NCBI GenBank assembly: GCA_015680905.1
Contig: CM027377.1
Span: 65,493,501-65,557,500, forward strand
DNA length: 64,000 nt
DNA from: Coptis chinensis
Taxonomy: Eukaryota; Streptophyta; Magnoliopsida; Ranunculales; Ranunculaceae
Direction of reading: 5' to 3'
Both the position numbers and the translations under genes were made by a program. A model generated the notes under the pieces. It searched no databases. It saw nothing but the letters and a program-made list of their open reading frames with translations, and was not told where the DNA came from. Shown in pieces: positions 45,106 through 54,937 of the stretch. The number at the start of each line of letters is the position of its first letter. Within the stretch, counting starts at the first letter, position 1.

Positions 45106-45654
45106 TGTGTGTACCCTACGTCATATTTCCGGTCCAAAGTATACTCGGACTATGAACAGGGTGTAAGACCAGCGGCGGACCAGTTTGGGGGCAAACACTT
45201 TGGATAATCCGGTCCTCTAATCCGTTAGAGTTCACAACAGGTTTAGGGCCCATCCGGGTGGCCCGAGTTCATGGACCCAATCCGTCCAGATCATTCTGAT
45301 CCAGTCACCCGATAAGATCCTAATGCAATCCGATAAGATCTTGCACAAGGATAGAATGGAATCTTAGAGAATAATCCTATTTTAGATAGAGTCATGATAG
45401 GATTCATGAAAGAATGCAATCTCCGAGAATCACTTTCTTGGCCGCCAAGGCAGGAGATTGCTATATATATGGAGGCTTCTGCATCCTCCAGAACTACGTT
45501 TTAAGAGACTTGATCCCGGATTCTTCATGGAGTGCGTAGGCAACCTTAGCGTTAGTGCGATCTCACTTCCTCAAAAATCCCAATCCCCCATATCTTTTGA
45601 GCCTTCGGAAGCACCATCACATCGGGAGTGTCGGGTTAACGTTTTGCCCCGACA
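45106..45654 (+). repeat. 3' LTR of Tat element
   Basis: 549 bp, the same length as 36657-37205, with about 20 substitutions and no indel. Eleven of the substitutions fall within about 45525-45570. It is preceded by the purine tract GAAGAGGGGGCAA (about 45093-45105) and followed by ACAGC. Confidence 0.96.
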
Positions 45655-46745
45655 ACAGCCACTTCCAATTCCTAACAGGGTATGGGAAGATATTTCTATG
45701 GACTTTATTGATGGTCTTCCTATATCCAAGGGCAAAACTACAATTTTTGTGATTGTCGATAGGCTCTCTAAATATGCACATTTCATTCCATTATCACACC
45801 CTTACACAGCCGTTGGGGTACCGAAAGTCTTCTTTGATAATATCTTCCGATTGCATGGCATGCCAAGGACAATTGTCTGTTATCGAGATCCGACTTTCAC
45901 AAGCATTTTTTGGTCAGAGTTATTCAAAGTGAACGGTACCAACTTCAACTACAGCTCAGCTTACCATCCTCAAACCGACGGTCAAAGTGAAGTTGTAAAT
46001 CGCACTATGGAGATGTATTTGCATTGTTTCACCAGTTCGCAGCCTAAGGACTGGTTTAAATGGTTAGCATGGGCTAAATATTGCTACAACACCAGTTGGC
46101 ATTCAGCTAATAAAACAACTCCTTTTTCAAGTTGTTTATGGTCGGCCACCTCCTATCTTGTTGTCCTATATTCCGGGTTTAGCTAAAGTTGAAGCTGTGG
46201 AAAAAGAATTGATGGACCGTGATCAGATTCTTAAAGACTTAACGACCAATATTAAGGAAGCTCAATCAAGAATGAAGAAGATATATGATCACCACCATAC
46301 AGACAGAGAATTCACAGAAGGAGATTGGGTTTATTTGAGGCTTCAACCTTATCGTCAAACATCTCTTTCGATGAGAAAAAACTTTAAGTTATCTCCTAAG
46401 TTTTATGGGCCATTTCAAGTTCTTAAGAAAATAGGTGTCGTAGCCTATAAACTGGATTTGCCAAAGGGTTCTCGCATTCATCCAGTATTTCATGTCTCTT
46501 TGTTGAAGAAACAGGTTGGTGACAAGATTCAAATTCAAACTGAGTTGCCCATTACAAGAGATGACGATGAATCGCTGTATCCTAGGCCTCAAGCCATTCT
46601 TGATCGTCGACTACGAAAAAGGAAAGAGCAAGTTCTTATTCATTGGCAAGGGTTATCACCAGCAGAAGCAACATGGGAGGATCTGGAATTGATGAAGGTC
46701 CAATTTCCAGAACATGGCCTTGGGGACAAGGCCCTTTTTTAAGGA
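45655..46745 (+). pseudogene. Chromovirus integrase core, C-terminus and chromodomain
   Basis: Resumes the interrupted integrase with ISMDFIDGLPISKGKT and FVIVDRLSKYAHF (first Asp), then IVCYRDPTFTSIFW, where SDR is expected, so the second catalytic Asp is Tyr. YHPQTDGQSEVVNRTMEMYL carries the Glu. After a frameshift near 46150 the frame to 46742 has EGDWVYLRLQPYRQTSL, HPVFHVSLLKKQVGD and the chromodomain QVLIHWQGLSPAEATWEDLE. Stop at 46740-46742, twelve bases before the 3' LTR, inside the purine tract. Confidence 0.9.
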
Positions 46746-46754
46746 GGGAGGAAT

Positions 46755-47091
46755 TGTTACGGCTAATTGAATAAGTCTGGGTTTAGTTGCTAATAAGTAG
46801 GAAAGAACTAGTCTTCTCCTGGATAGTAGGAGATAGTAGCAAGTAGGTTGAGTAAGTAGTTGTAACTCTTTCCTATTCTCTTGGTAGAGTCCGTTGTAAT
46901 CAAACACCTATATAAGGTGTAGTGAATATGGAATAAGACATGACTTATCACATATCTTAATTGTTCAACTCTTGAGTTGTACTGAGGTAAAAGGTTCCTC
47001 TATAAGCCTTCTATCAATTTTCTACCATCCTATCTCTTAATTCATCATAGGTTCTAGTAAACAAAAGAGGAACACTCCTCAGTATATACCA
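46755..47091 (+). repeat. 3' LTR of chromovirus
   Basis: 337 bp, TGTTACGG...TATATACCA. It matches 33058-33395 except for one indel and one substitution. Confidence 0.97.
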
Positions 47092-47096
47092 CCTGT

Positions 47097-47376
47097 TGTA
47101 GTTCTTAAGGGCAACTTGGGTGCAATCAGATCAATTCGCTTCTCCTCTGATGGGAAGTTCATGGCGGTGGCAGAACCAGCAGATTTTGTCCATATTTACA
47201 ACACCACCTTAGATTACAAGCGGCGGCAAGAAATTGATTTCTTTGGGGAGATTTCTGGGATATCATTGAGTCCAGATGACGAGTCTCTCTTTGTAGGAGT
47301 TTGGGACCGAACATATGCAAGCTTACTTCACTACGGCAAAAGACATGAATACAGTTATCTTGAATCTAGCTTGTAA
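47097..47376 (+). pseudogene. WD40-repeat gene, last exon (second half)
   Basis: Joins 33057 in frame once the chromovirus and one CCTGT are removed. It encodes LKGNLGAIRSIRFSSDGKFM, EPADFVHIYNT, then EIDFFGEISGISLSPDDESL, VGVWDRTYASLLHYGK and a C-terminal YSYLESSL before TAA 47374-47376. These are the last WD40 blades and the conserved tail of the family. No lesion is visible in this exon, in contrast to the upstream exons. Confidence 0.9.
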
Positions 47377-47930
47377 ATTATATTGGAATATGGAAGTATG
47401 TATTCAAGCCTCAGCCAACTGATTTGGAGTCTATCTGCAAAATGCAGGAAGAGCTGGTTAAGGAGAAGTGTGGTCAAGAGGGTCAAAACAAGGTGAATTA
47501 AGTTCTCAACTCATTGGAGCTGGAAAGCCAACTTGGCCTTGTTTTGTGATAGAATAGGTGAGTAGTTCATTAGATTCGTCTGATCTATCTAGTTTCTCTT
47601 GTAAAGTTGTGTATACACATATTTAAAAGCAAGAAAGAAGAGAAGTGTGATAGAGTTCTGGATTATTCTATTTGATCAAGTTTGACTGTTGTTTGTTAAG
47701 TTAAATAAATTGCTGGTGGGAATACCACTTACCTGAGGATCGTTTGGGAAGAAATATGGCTACTAGTTCTGAGTTTTCTGACATTGTTGTGATGAACTGA
47801 TGAAAAAATATAAATATTAGGATGGAAACCAAAAACAAATATTTTTTTTAAAATAAATAATAATTTGTCAGGCCTCAGTAAGCATTTTAAAAAAAAAGGC
47901 AAATTTATAATTATTGACGGTACTAAGGCG
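47377..47930 (+). other. CACTA interior after the WD40 fragment
   Basis: 47395-47500 has a short frame (PTDLESICKMQEELVKEKCG) of a coiled-coil-like type, which could be the tail of the CACTA accessory ORF. The rest is AT-rich noncoding. Confidence 0.3.
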
Positions 47931-48221
47931 TTAATTTGTTTTGGCGCCAAGTTATAGCGCCAGTTTTTGGGCAGTAATGCAAATTTAGTGACCGCGTAGA
48001 GGCATTAGTAATGCACATTTAGTGACGGCGTACAGGCGTTAGTAATGCATATTTAGTGACGTCGTACAGGTGTCAGTAAATATGTCAATTGTGACGGCAT
48101 ATTGGCGTCACAAATACTTCTGACACCAACACAGACGCCTAAATTCCGACGCCTTGTAGGCGTCACAAAAAATAATTCTGACGCCTCCTAGCCGTCACAA
48201 AAGTGTTGTTTTGTTGTAGTG
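47930..48221 (+). repeat. CACTA right subterminal repeats and terminus
   Basis: Repeated words (TTTAGTGACGGCGTACAGGC, GGCGTCACAAA, GACGCC) in both orientations fill about 280 bases before the terminus TTGTTGTAGTG at 48211-48221. In this superfamily such repeats bind the accessory protein during transposition. Confidence 0.85.
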
Positions 48222-48422
48222 TTTGGGAACACCAAAACGAGAGAAAATATTTTCTTTTACAAACAAAACGACAGTCTTATGATCACTCGCACGACATGCC
48301 ATTGCCTCTATCCATTTTGACACGTAGTCAATATCTACCAGTATGTAGAGAAAACCATGAGAATTTGGAAAGGGACCCATAAAGTCGATGCCCCACACAC
48401 TATAATACGAGCGGAGATACAT
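48222..48422 (-). pseudogene. Athila-like integrase, N-terminal part of core
   Basis: The minus-strand frame shows [20 protein letters not shown] (first catalytic Asp), [20 protein letters not shown] and FSRFGVPK, then the CACTA insertion; it resumes at 28538 with AIISDGG. Upstream (higher coordinates) it abuts, out of frame, the RT start fragment at about 48410-48450, so RT, RNase H and the integrase zinc finger have been deleted. Confidence 0.9.
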
Positions 48423-48452
48423 TCATCTTTATCATTTCGCACAACTGTAATG

Positions 48453-48457
48453 TCAGA
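48453..48457. repeat. Target duplication of deleted Tat-type element (left)
   Basis: TCAGA, repeated at 54933-54937 after the 3' LTR. Excision restores PKKSDITVV of the Athila-like RT on the minus strand. Confidence 0.95.
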
Positions 48458-48939
48458 TGTTTCGACCCCCACCTACGTGGCGAACGTCCATTAGTAGGAA
48501 TCTCCACTTTATTCATTTAATCGACAGGGCTAAAGCCCAATTTGCAGTACCATGGATCAATGTACAGGCCCATTAACTCATGTGTCTAAGACTGAACCTT
48601 AGCCACATGGCTTGCCACTAATGTACATTGATTTATGTCCAGATTCATTTCTTATCAAAGAGATAATTATCAGTTGAGAGTTATATTCTATCACAATGAC
48701 TCAAGCTACAAGAATACTTGAGCTACAAGGATTTTCTACTCTACCTATATAAATACAAAACTATTTTTCATTCAGAACTACGTTCTTGAGACTTGATCCC
48801 ATTGATAATTTGGGTACGTAAGCAACCACAAGGTATAGTCTCATCATTCCCCCGATCGCCATCATTTTTCTAATTACTTTTCTACGTTCTTCGTCTCTTT
48901 TATCAACACTTGATGTTTTGATCATATCTGGTCGAAACA
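48458..48939 (+). repeat. 5' LTR of deleted Tat-type element
   Basis: 482 bp. A TATA-like CTACCTATATAAATAC is at about 48740. The partner is 54451-54932. Confidence 0.97.
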
Positions 48940-48943
48940 TAAT

Positions 48944-48958
48944 TGGCGCCGTTTGCGG
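48944..48958 (+). other. Primer-binding site of deleted Tat-type element
   Basis: TGGCGCCGTTTGCGG resembles the tRNA-Asp-complementary site TGGCGCCGTTGCCGG used by many Tat/Athila elements. It lies four bases after the LTR. Confidence 0.7.
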
Positions 48959-48994
48959 TTCTTACGTAAAACCGACGATCACGTTCTACAAAAG

Positions 48995-49530
48995 TTATGA
49001 CGAATACTCGACGAGCCTAAGTTCTCGATGCACTTTATCGATCATCATCGAAATGTGCGGTTCGAGTGTCGACTGGCGGTATCGAACTACTCCCTCCTAT
49101 TCCTTTTCAACATCCTATTGCATACAACCCGGCTACCGTTCTACCGATGCGTCAAATTATTCAGCACGAAGTTATTGCCTCTGACGATTCTTCGTCATCT
49201 GTTGTGGATAATGTCCGTCATATGTCTCGAGGCATTCTTGTATTGAAAATATTACACTGGCCTTGTTTCATGCTGTCAGACGTCTTAAGCTTATTTCAAA
49301 GAAGGAATAGTCGAAGTTTATACTTGTCGAATATCCGCTGCGCAAGTTTTTTCGCAACGTCTACGGATCGAGTCGCAGAATGGAAAAGTTACCTTAGCAT
49401 TTACAACATTGTCTCTGACACTCATACAATTAAACAGAGACAAACTTTGGTTTCGCTAATGGCTGATTTTCTTATTGATGATATTCCTATGTCGAAAGCA
49501 TTACTCGATGAGGAAAATGTCGACCTCTAA
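48995..49530 (+). pseudogene. Gag start joined to RNase H tether by deletion
   Basis: Near 48997 a gag-like start (ATGACGAATACTCGACGAGC) is followed, over shifted frames, by acidic/hydroxyl-rich sequence (SDDSSSSVVDNVRHMSRGI). Without any capsid, PR or RT motif the frame then turns into VAEWKSYLSIYNIVSDTHTI and TLVSLMADFLIDD, the region between the two RNase H domains of Tat elements (compare LADWSSYLSAYHILYE at 41366). A large internal deletion must lie at about 49240-49370. Confidence 0.65.
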
Positions 49531-49554
49531 TTGTCATTACCTCCCGGGGGCGAT

Positions 49555-50350
49555 GACTTGAAATATTTATCGGATATATCAGCTACTTGCTAGATTTACA
49601 CCGATAGTTCACATAATAAGTTTGCCTCCGGTCTTGTTTGTGTCATCTTGAAGCTGAATGAAGACATAATTGAGAGGTCTCTATATTGGGGATTTGACGC
49701 GTCAAATAATATGACCGAGTCCGAAACTGTCATTTGTGGTATACGCACAACTCTTCAGCTGGGGGCGACTAAGTTACGATTAATTATTCTAAGCTAGTCG
49801 TTAGCCAATTTGAATGATAATATGCGGCTCCCAATGATAGAATGGACGTTTATTTAGATTTCGTTCAACGAATTGCATGAAATTTTACATCTATCAGTAT
49901 GGTACAGTATCCGCGTTATGATGAAGGCATCCTGATTCTATCGCATACTTATCCGTGAAAAATCAAGTCGATCAGCGTAAGCGACACCTTTGGATTAACC
50001 ACTTATCTTTGTCGGATGATTCAACGAGCTTGGTAATCGATAATGTCGGTATCTACCGATGGCGATCATGTGACGATGCTCGGGGAATTTCAGTGAAGTC
50101 TCGCCACATAGCAATGACTTCAATGGTATTGGTGGCCATACATGCCAAAGGATGTGCGTGTTTGTCGAGAAGTGTGTGCCTTGTCAAAAATATGATATAT
50201 GATATGGGTCAAACTTTCTGCGATAAAGCGTCATCCAATCCATAAACCTTGGTCATTTGCGAAATGGGGCCTTAACATTGTTGGTTTATTTTCGCCTGCC
50301 CTTAACAGTGTTTGTTTCTTGTTCGTCGCAACAGAATATTTTACTAAGTG
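49555..50350 (+). pseudogene. Second RNase H and integrase N-terminus, decayed
   Basis: At 49590-49900 the sense reads YTDSSHNKFASGLVCVI, SNNMTESETVICGIRTTLQL and a stop-interrupted third motif, equivalent to the archaeal-like RNase H at 41576-41900. At 50125-50195 WWPYMPKDVRVFVEKCVPCQ is the zinc-binding part of integrase, and at 50235-50345 HKPWSFAKWGLNIVGLF then ATEYFTKW is the start of the core (Asp replaced by Asn). Coding sense ends there and runs into the tandem array. Confidence 0.75.
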
Positions 50351-50529
50351 AGCGGACAAAATAGACAAGTTGAACAAAAAACCGGACAAAAATTTGTTAG
50401 TCTGTTTCTAGTTCAATAGTTTCTTTTCCGTTATTATCTTTGCATTTTTCAAGACTTGGTAATCAATAAAGAAGCAGTTCTTTCACTTCAGTTCCAATGG
50501 TATGATTTTGGTTCTAGCAAACCTTATAA

Positions 50530-51970
50530 TCGCTCGACAAAAAATCGAAATTACCACGTTTAATTTCGTCGGCCTAAGTTGAACGCTTTTACGCTCGCTT
50601 AGTCGTTACTATCACTACAACAAAATCGGCCTGAAATTACCACGTTTAATTTCATCAGTCTAAGTTGAACGCTTTTACGCTCGCTTAGTCGTTACTATCA
50701 CTACAACAAAATCTGGCGAAATTACCACGTTTAATTTTCGTCTAAAGTTGAACGCTTTTATGCTCGCTTTTAGTTCGTTACTATCGCTATGACAAAATCG
50801 CCCGAAATTACGGCGTTTAGTTTTAGGTCGGTCTAAGTTGAACTTATTTATTTATTTCACTTAGTTCGTTACTATCGCTATTACGACAAAATCTGGCCGA
50901 AATTACCACGTTTAATTTTCGATCTAAGTTGAACGCTTTTATTTACCGGCTTAGTCGTTATTATCATTCGACAAAATCGACGGTTACCGCATTTAGCCGT
51001 CGGTCTAAATTTGAACGCTTTTACGCTTAGTCGTTTACTATCGCTACAACAAAATCGGCGAAATTACCACGCGTTTAATTTGCGTCAATCTAAGTTGAGC
51101 GGCTTTTACGCCGCTTAGTCGTTACTATCACTACAACAAAAACCGGGCGAAATTACCCGCGTTTAATTTTAGATCGGTCTGAACGAGCGTTTTCGCCGCT
51201 TAATCGTTACTATCACTACAACAAAATCTGGCAAAATTACCACATTTAATTTCGTCAGTCTAAGTTGAACGTTTTTACACTCGCTTAGTTCGTTACTATC
51301 GCTACGACAAAATCTGACGAAATTACTGCGTTTAGTTTCGTCAGTCTAAGTTGAACGTTGTTACGTTCACTTAGTTCGTTACTATCGCTACGACAAAATC
51401 TGACGAAATTACCACGTTTAATTTAGATGGGTCCTAAGATGAACGCTTTTAATTTCGGCTTAGTGGTCGTTATTATCATTACGACAAAATCTGACGAAGT
51501 TACCGCGTTTAGCTTCGTTAGTCTAAGTTTAAACACTTTTACGCTCTCTTAGTCGTTACTATCGCTACAACAAAATCTAGCGAAATTACCACGTTTAATT
51601 TCATCAATCTAAGTTAAACGCTTTTACGCTCGCTTAGTCATTACTATCACTACAGCAAAATCTGGCGAAATTACCACGTTTAATTTCGTCAGTCTAAGTT
51701 GAACGCTTTTACGCTCGCGTAGTTGTTACTATCGCTCCGACAAAATCTGACGAAATTGCCACGTTTAATTTCGGTAGTCTAAGTTGAACGATGTTACACT
51801 CGTTTAGTCGTATTATCGCTACGACAAAATCTGACGAACTTACCACATTTAATTTCGTCAGTCTAAATTGAACGATTTTACGCTCGCTTAGTCGGTTACT
51901 CGCGCTATGTCAACTTCTGATGAAGTAACCCCGTTTCGTTTCGTCAGTTCTGCGTCGGAGCATTTTTTCG
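50530..51970 (+). repeat. Tandem array, about 86-bp unit, 16-17 degenerate copies
   Basis: The unit contains GACAAAATCTG.CGAAATTACC, ACGTTTAATTTCGTC, AGTCTAAGTTGAACGCTTTTA and CGCTCGCTTAGTCGTTACTATC. The ACAAAATC word recurs near 50617, 50702, 50787, 50883, 50976, 51045, 51133, 51215, 51303, 51393, 51480, 51568, 51652, 51737 and 51821. Copies differ by point changes and small indels. There is no ORF. It lies between the integrase remnant and the 3' LTR. Confidence 0.95.
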
Positions 51971-52269
51971 CTCAATCTAATTTTGCAAGCTTAAAGTTAG
52001 CATTGGGGGCGTCTCGTTCTATTTCATTTCAACTACATAAATCTACAACATTGTCAGTTTTCCGCAGGTATGTTATCTGAGACAACAACAATATTCAATA
52101 ACAAACTCATACTTTATTTTTATTTTTCATCAAAAAAAGTTTTAGCTCTATGGTATTACATTCACACAATTACCTAATCAATTGTCTTTGTCAATTGTCT
52201 TACGGTCGCTCGATTAAATCTTCGTTTTCTTCTTCGAAATCTGCATTTGCTTCGTTTAGCACTTTCGGT

Positions 52270-52990
52270 TAACTATTTTCCGCATTCATTATTTTTTCTA
52301 AGGCATTGTGCCGCTCTTTCTCAACAAAACTTCTGTCAGCTTCTTTAATTCTTCTACGACATTTATTGACGTTTTTTCTGTGCTAAACTTTTCTCCGTCG
52401 ACTCTTTATGAATATAATTTGCTCGTAATACTGCCGTTTCTCCGTGCGACGAGAATTCACATTACGTCAACTGTCTTCACGAAAACTTTATCCAGTTTCA
52501 TTATTTTTTTCTAAGGCATTAAGTCGAACTTTCTGAGCGTAACTTTCTGAGTTAATCTTTCCGTCAGCTTCATTATTTTTTCTAAGGCATTGTACCAATC
52601 TTTCTACGATAAATTTTCCTAGCTATAATTTTAGTCAGTTTCGTTATTTTTTCTAAAGCATTCTGCTAATCTTTCTACGAGAAATTTTCCGAGCGAAAAT
52701 TTTCGACAACTTTGTTATTTTTTCTAAGGCATTGTGCCAATCTTTCTACGATAAATTTTCCTAGCGATAATTTTAGTCAGCTTCGTTATTTTTTCTAAGT
52801 CATTCTGCTGATCTTTATACGAAAAAATTTCCGAGCGAAAATTTTTAAGAGCTTCATTATTTTTTCGAAAGCATTGTGCCGATCTTTCTACGAGAAATTT
52901 TCCGAGTGAATTTTTTTTTGACAGCTTCATTATTTTTTCTAAGGCATTATACTGATCTTCTAAGCGAAATTTTCCGATCGAAAATTTTCG
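52270..52990 (+). repeat. Second tandem array, about 71-bp unit, about 8-9 copies
   Basis: The unit is centred on TTATTTTTTCTAAGGCATT and followed by TCTTTCTACGA.AAATTTTCC.AGCGA. The core word recurs about every 71-72 bases (52571, 52641, 52713, 52784, 52855, 52929), with looser copies from 52280. It shares no evident sequence with the 86-bp array 300 bases upstream. Confidence 0.9.
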
Positions 52991-54435
52991 ACGTTCAAAC
53001 AGATGATTCCCGACAACTTCGTTCCATCACCACTCATCAACAACAAACCACCTCCACTCCTCAATTTCATGCCACCACCAGTAATTTCCAACCCCATCTC
53101 CAACATCAAGTTATTCCACAAACTCAACAACTCACTGAATTCCAGCAACAAGTCATCCTTACCGACACTTTTGGTCGGTTTTCGTCAGTTTTTCTGAACC
53201 AAAATTCCGTTGGTTTCTGTTTTTCTTCTAAGGCGCATTACCCAATTTCTCTTGCTTGTTACATCTTTTATTTTCAGTAGTGATCCAGCAACTTCTTTTC
53301 TTTATTGCTTTCTATTTCTGCGTTTCTGTCAGTGTCCTTGGTATTTCGATTGGTCGCTGGCGCTAAGTTCTCTTCGTCTTTCCATATTGAGCATATCAAT
53401 TTCACCTACAAACTTAGTTCGATTAATGTCAGATACAAAACACCCAAGGAAAATTCGCACTTTAGAAATAGAAAGAAATACATATAAGTTATCGTCATCT
53501 TACTTTTAACAAGCCTCGCGGTTTCCTCCTGACCGATTATATATTGCATCCGCCAGACTAGCCAGTACTTATCAATGGTCGTTGGATACCTTTCTCCGAC
53601 AATTGGTTTTTCTGTACCTAGGTTCCTGTGTCATGTACAGGGATTCCCCGACCCTTTCTACTCTCATCTATTAAGCTCATTAAAAATCAAAAGCAACTTA
53701 ACATGCCTCAATATTCAAATTCATTATTTTTTTCCTTCACGTTTTCTGTTTTTAACTTCTTCCAATTACAACATGTTACTTTTCTCACCGACCTTCCATG
53801 ACTGCCCCTCCCCTAATTTGGTGGTATTTTGTCGCAGTTCAATCCGTATTATTAAGCTAATCTTAGTGGCAATGTGGCATATCAATTTTGAGTGGGTGAT
53901 GATATGTGGACATGAACTACCAATCTTATATAGGGTCGAGCTGTTTTTCAGTTCTGATGGGATTCTTTTCTAATCCAACTTCATCTCTAATCTCAATTCT
54001 TATCTCCTCCATATTCTTATCTCATCGGAACACTTTGAGTCCAATTAGTATTTAACTTCCTTTTATTACTATTATTACTAAACTGCCCCTACGTTTAATT
54101 TTCAACGGTATAATCCAAGTATCGCTATTCCGTTGGCACGCTTCGTCGAATTCAAATTTCGTATTATTACGTGACACGTTCGGTCTGATTTTTTTAATCG
54201 AATTTTTTGCAATTTTATTTTCGTGCATATTTTATTTTTTACGTGCATTTTCGACCATCTTTTATTTAACTACATAGCCCGTCATATCGTTAGTTTGACA
54301 TTATTTCGTTCCCCGATAATTCCGCGATTTTTTTTCCGGATGATCAATTTTCCAATTATTTCTTTTTCGCACGACACCGTTATACATTCCGCTCATTTTT
54401 CTTTTCCTCTTTGCCATATGAACTTTGTTCGTATG
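52991..54435 (+). other. Noncoding part between arrays and 3' LTR
   Basis: About 1.4 kb of AT-rich DNA with a short CCACC/CAACAA-rich stretch at 53010-53160. No domain, no further periodicity that I can see. Confidence 0.6.
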
Positions 54436-54450
54436 CCAAAGAGGGGGCGG

Positions 54451-54932
54451 TGTTTCGACCCCCACCTACGTGGCGAACGTCCATTGGTAGGAATCTCCAC
54501 TTTATTCGTTTAATCGACAGGGCTAAAGCCCAATTTGTAGTACCATGGATCAATGTACAGGCCCATTAACTCATGTGTCTAAGACTGAACCTTAGCCACA
54601 TGGCTTGCCACTAATGTACATTGATTTATGTCCAGATTCATTTCTTATCAAAGAGATAATTATCAGTTGAGAGTTATATTCTATCACAATGACTCAAGCT
54701 ACAAGAATACTTGAGCTACAAGGATTCTCTACTCTACCTATATAAATACAAAACTATTTTTCATTCAGAACTACGTTCTTGAGACTTGATCCCATTGATA
54801 ATTTGGGTACGTAGGCAACCGCAAGGTACAGTCTCATCATTACCCCGATCGCCATCATTTTTCCAATTACTTTTCTACGTTCTTCGTCTCTTTTATCAAC
54901 ACTTGATGTTTTGATCATATCTAGTCGAAACA
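54451..54932 (+). repeat. 3' LTR of deleted Tat-type element
   Basis: 482 bp, equal in length to 48458-48939, with about 10-11 substitutions and no indel. Followed by TCAGA. Confidence 0.97.
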
Positions 54933-54937
54933 TCAGA

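Larger units (their letters stand above)
36657..45654 (+). mobile_element. Tat-lineage Ty3/gypsy element (innermost of the nest)
   Basis: The LTRs 36657-37205 and 45106-45654 are both exactly 549 bp and open TGTGTGTACCC, closing CCGACA. Flanks are ACAGC/ACAGC. The primer site TGGCGCCGTCTGTGGGGA is at 37211 and the purine tract GAAGAGGGGGCAA precedes 45106. Two RNase H domains, the second of the archaeal-like type before integrase, mark the Tat lineage. A noncoding 3' region of about 1.4 kb follows integrase and contains tandem repeats. The LTRs differ at about 20 of 549 sites, 11 of them within about 45 bases. Several stops and frameshifts in gag, PR and INT. Confidence 0.95.
33058..47091 (+). 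mobile_element. Chromovirus (Ty3/gypsy), itself split by a Tat element
   Basis: The LTRs are 33058-33395 (338 bp) and 46755-47091 (337 bp), both TGTTACG..TATATACCA. They differ by one single-base indel and one substitution, so they look very young. Flanks are CCTGT/CCTGT. A primer site TGGTATCAGGGCC is at 33399 and a purine tract AAGGAGGGAGGAAT lies before 46755. The gene order is gag-PR-RT-RH-INT-chromodomain. Without the inner Tat element it is about 5.0 kb. The coding parts hold several frameshifts despite near-identical LTRs. It lies inside a WD40 exon within the CACTA element. Confidence 0.95.
28539..48221 (+). mobile_element. CACTA (En/Spm) transposon carrying a WD40 gene fragment
   Basis: The left end reads CACTACACCATAACAAGA. 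The right end, read inward on the minus strand, is CACTACAACAAAACAACAC. The first 27 or so bases of the two ends differ at five positions. The flanks are TTT/TTT. Subterminal repeats are obvious at the right end (47930-48210: GCGTCACAAA, TTTAGTGACGGCGTACAGGC types) and weaker at the left (28600-28680). Inside are a transposase C-terminal fragment (29790-29975), a possible first exon of the second ORF (30185-30275) and a multi-exon WD40 gene fragment. Without the inserted retrotransposons it is about 5.6 kb, non-autonomous, lacking most of the transposase. Confidence 0.9.
48458..54932 (+). mobile_element. Internally deleted Tat-type gypsy element with satellite-like arrays
   Basis: The LTRs 48458-48939 and 54451-54932 are both exactly 482 bp (TGTTTCGACC..GTCGAAACA) and differ at about 10-11 sites, nearly all transitions. 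Flanks are TCAGA/TCAGA. A primer site TGGCGCCGTTTGCGG is at 48944 and the purine tract CCAAAGAGGGGGCGG is at 54436-54450. Coding remains: a short gag start, the tail of the first RNase H, the second RNase H and the integrase N-terminus. The rest of gag, PR, RT and most of INT are absent. About 50530-51970 and 52270-52990 are two unrelated tandem arrays. Non-autonomous. Confidence 0.92.

Noticed and set aside
33058..47376. Functional WD40 gene with a large intron containing the retrotransposons
   Set aside because: The insertion lies inside a coding exon with a 5-bp duplication, and the exons carry stops, a frameshift and a lost acceptor.
50530..52990. CRISPR-like spaced repeats
   Set aside because: The units are contiguous degenerate tandem repeats without unique spacers, in a plant retrotransposon with LTRs and target duplications.
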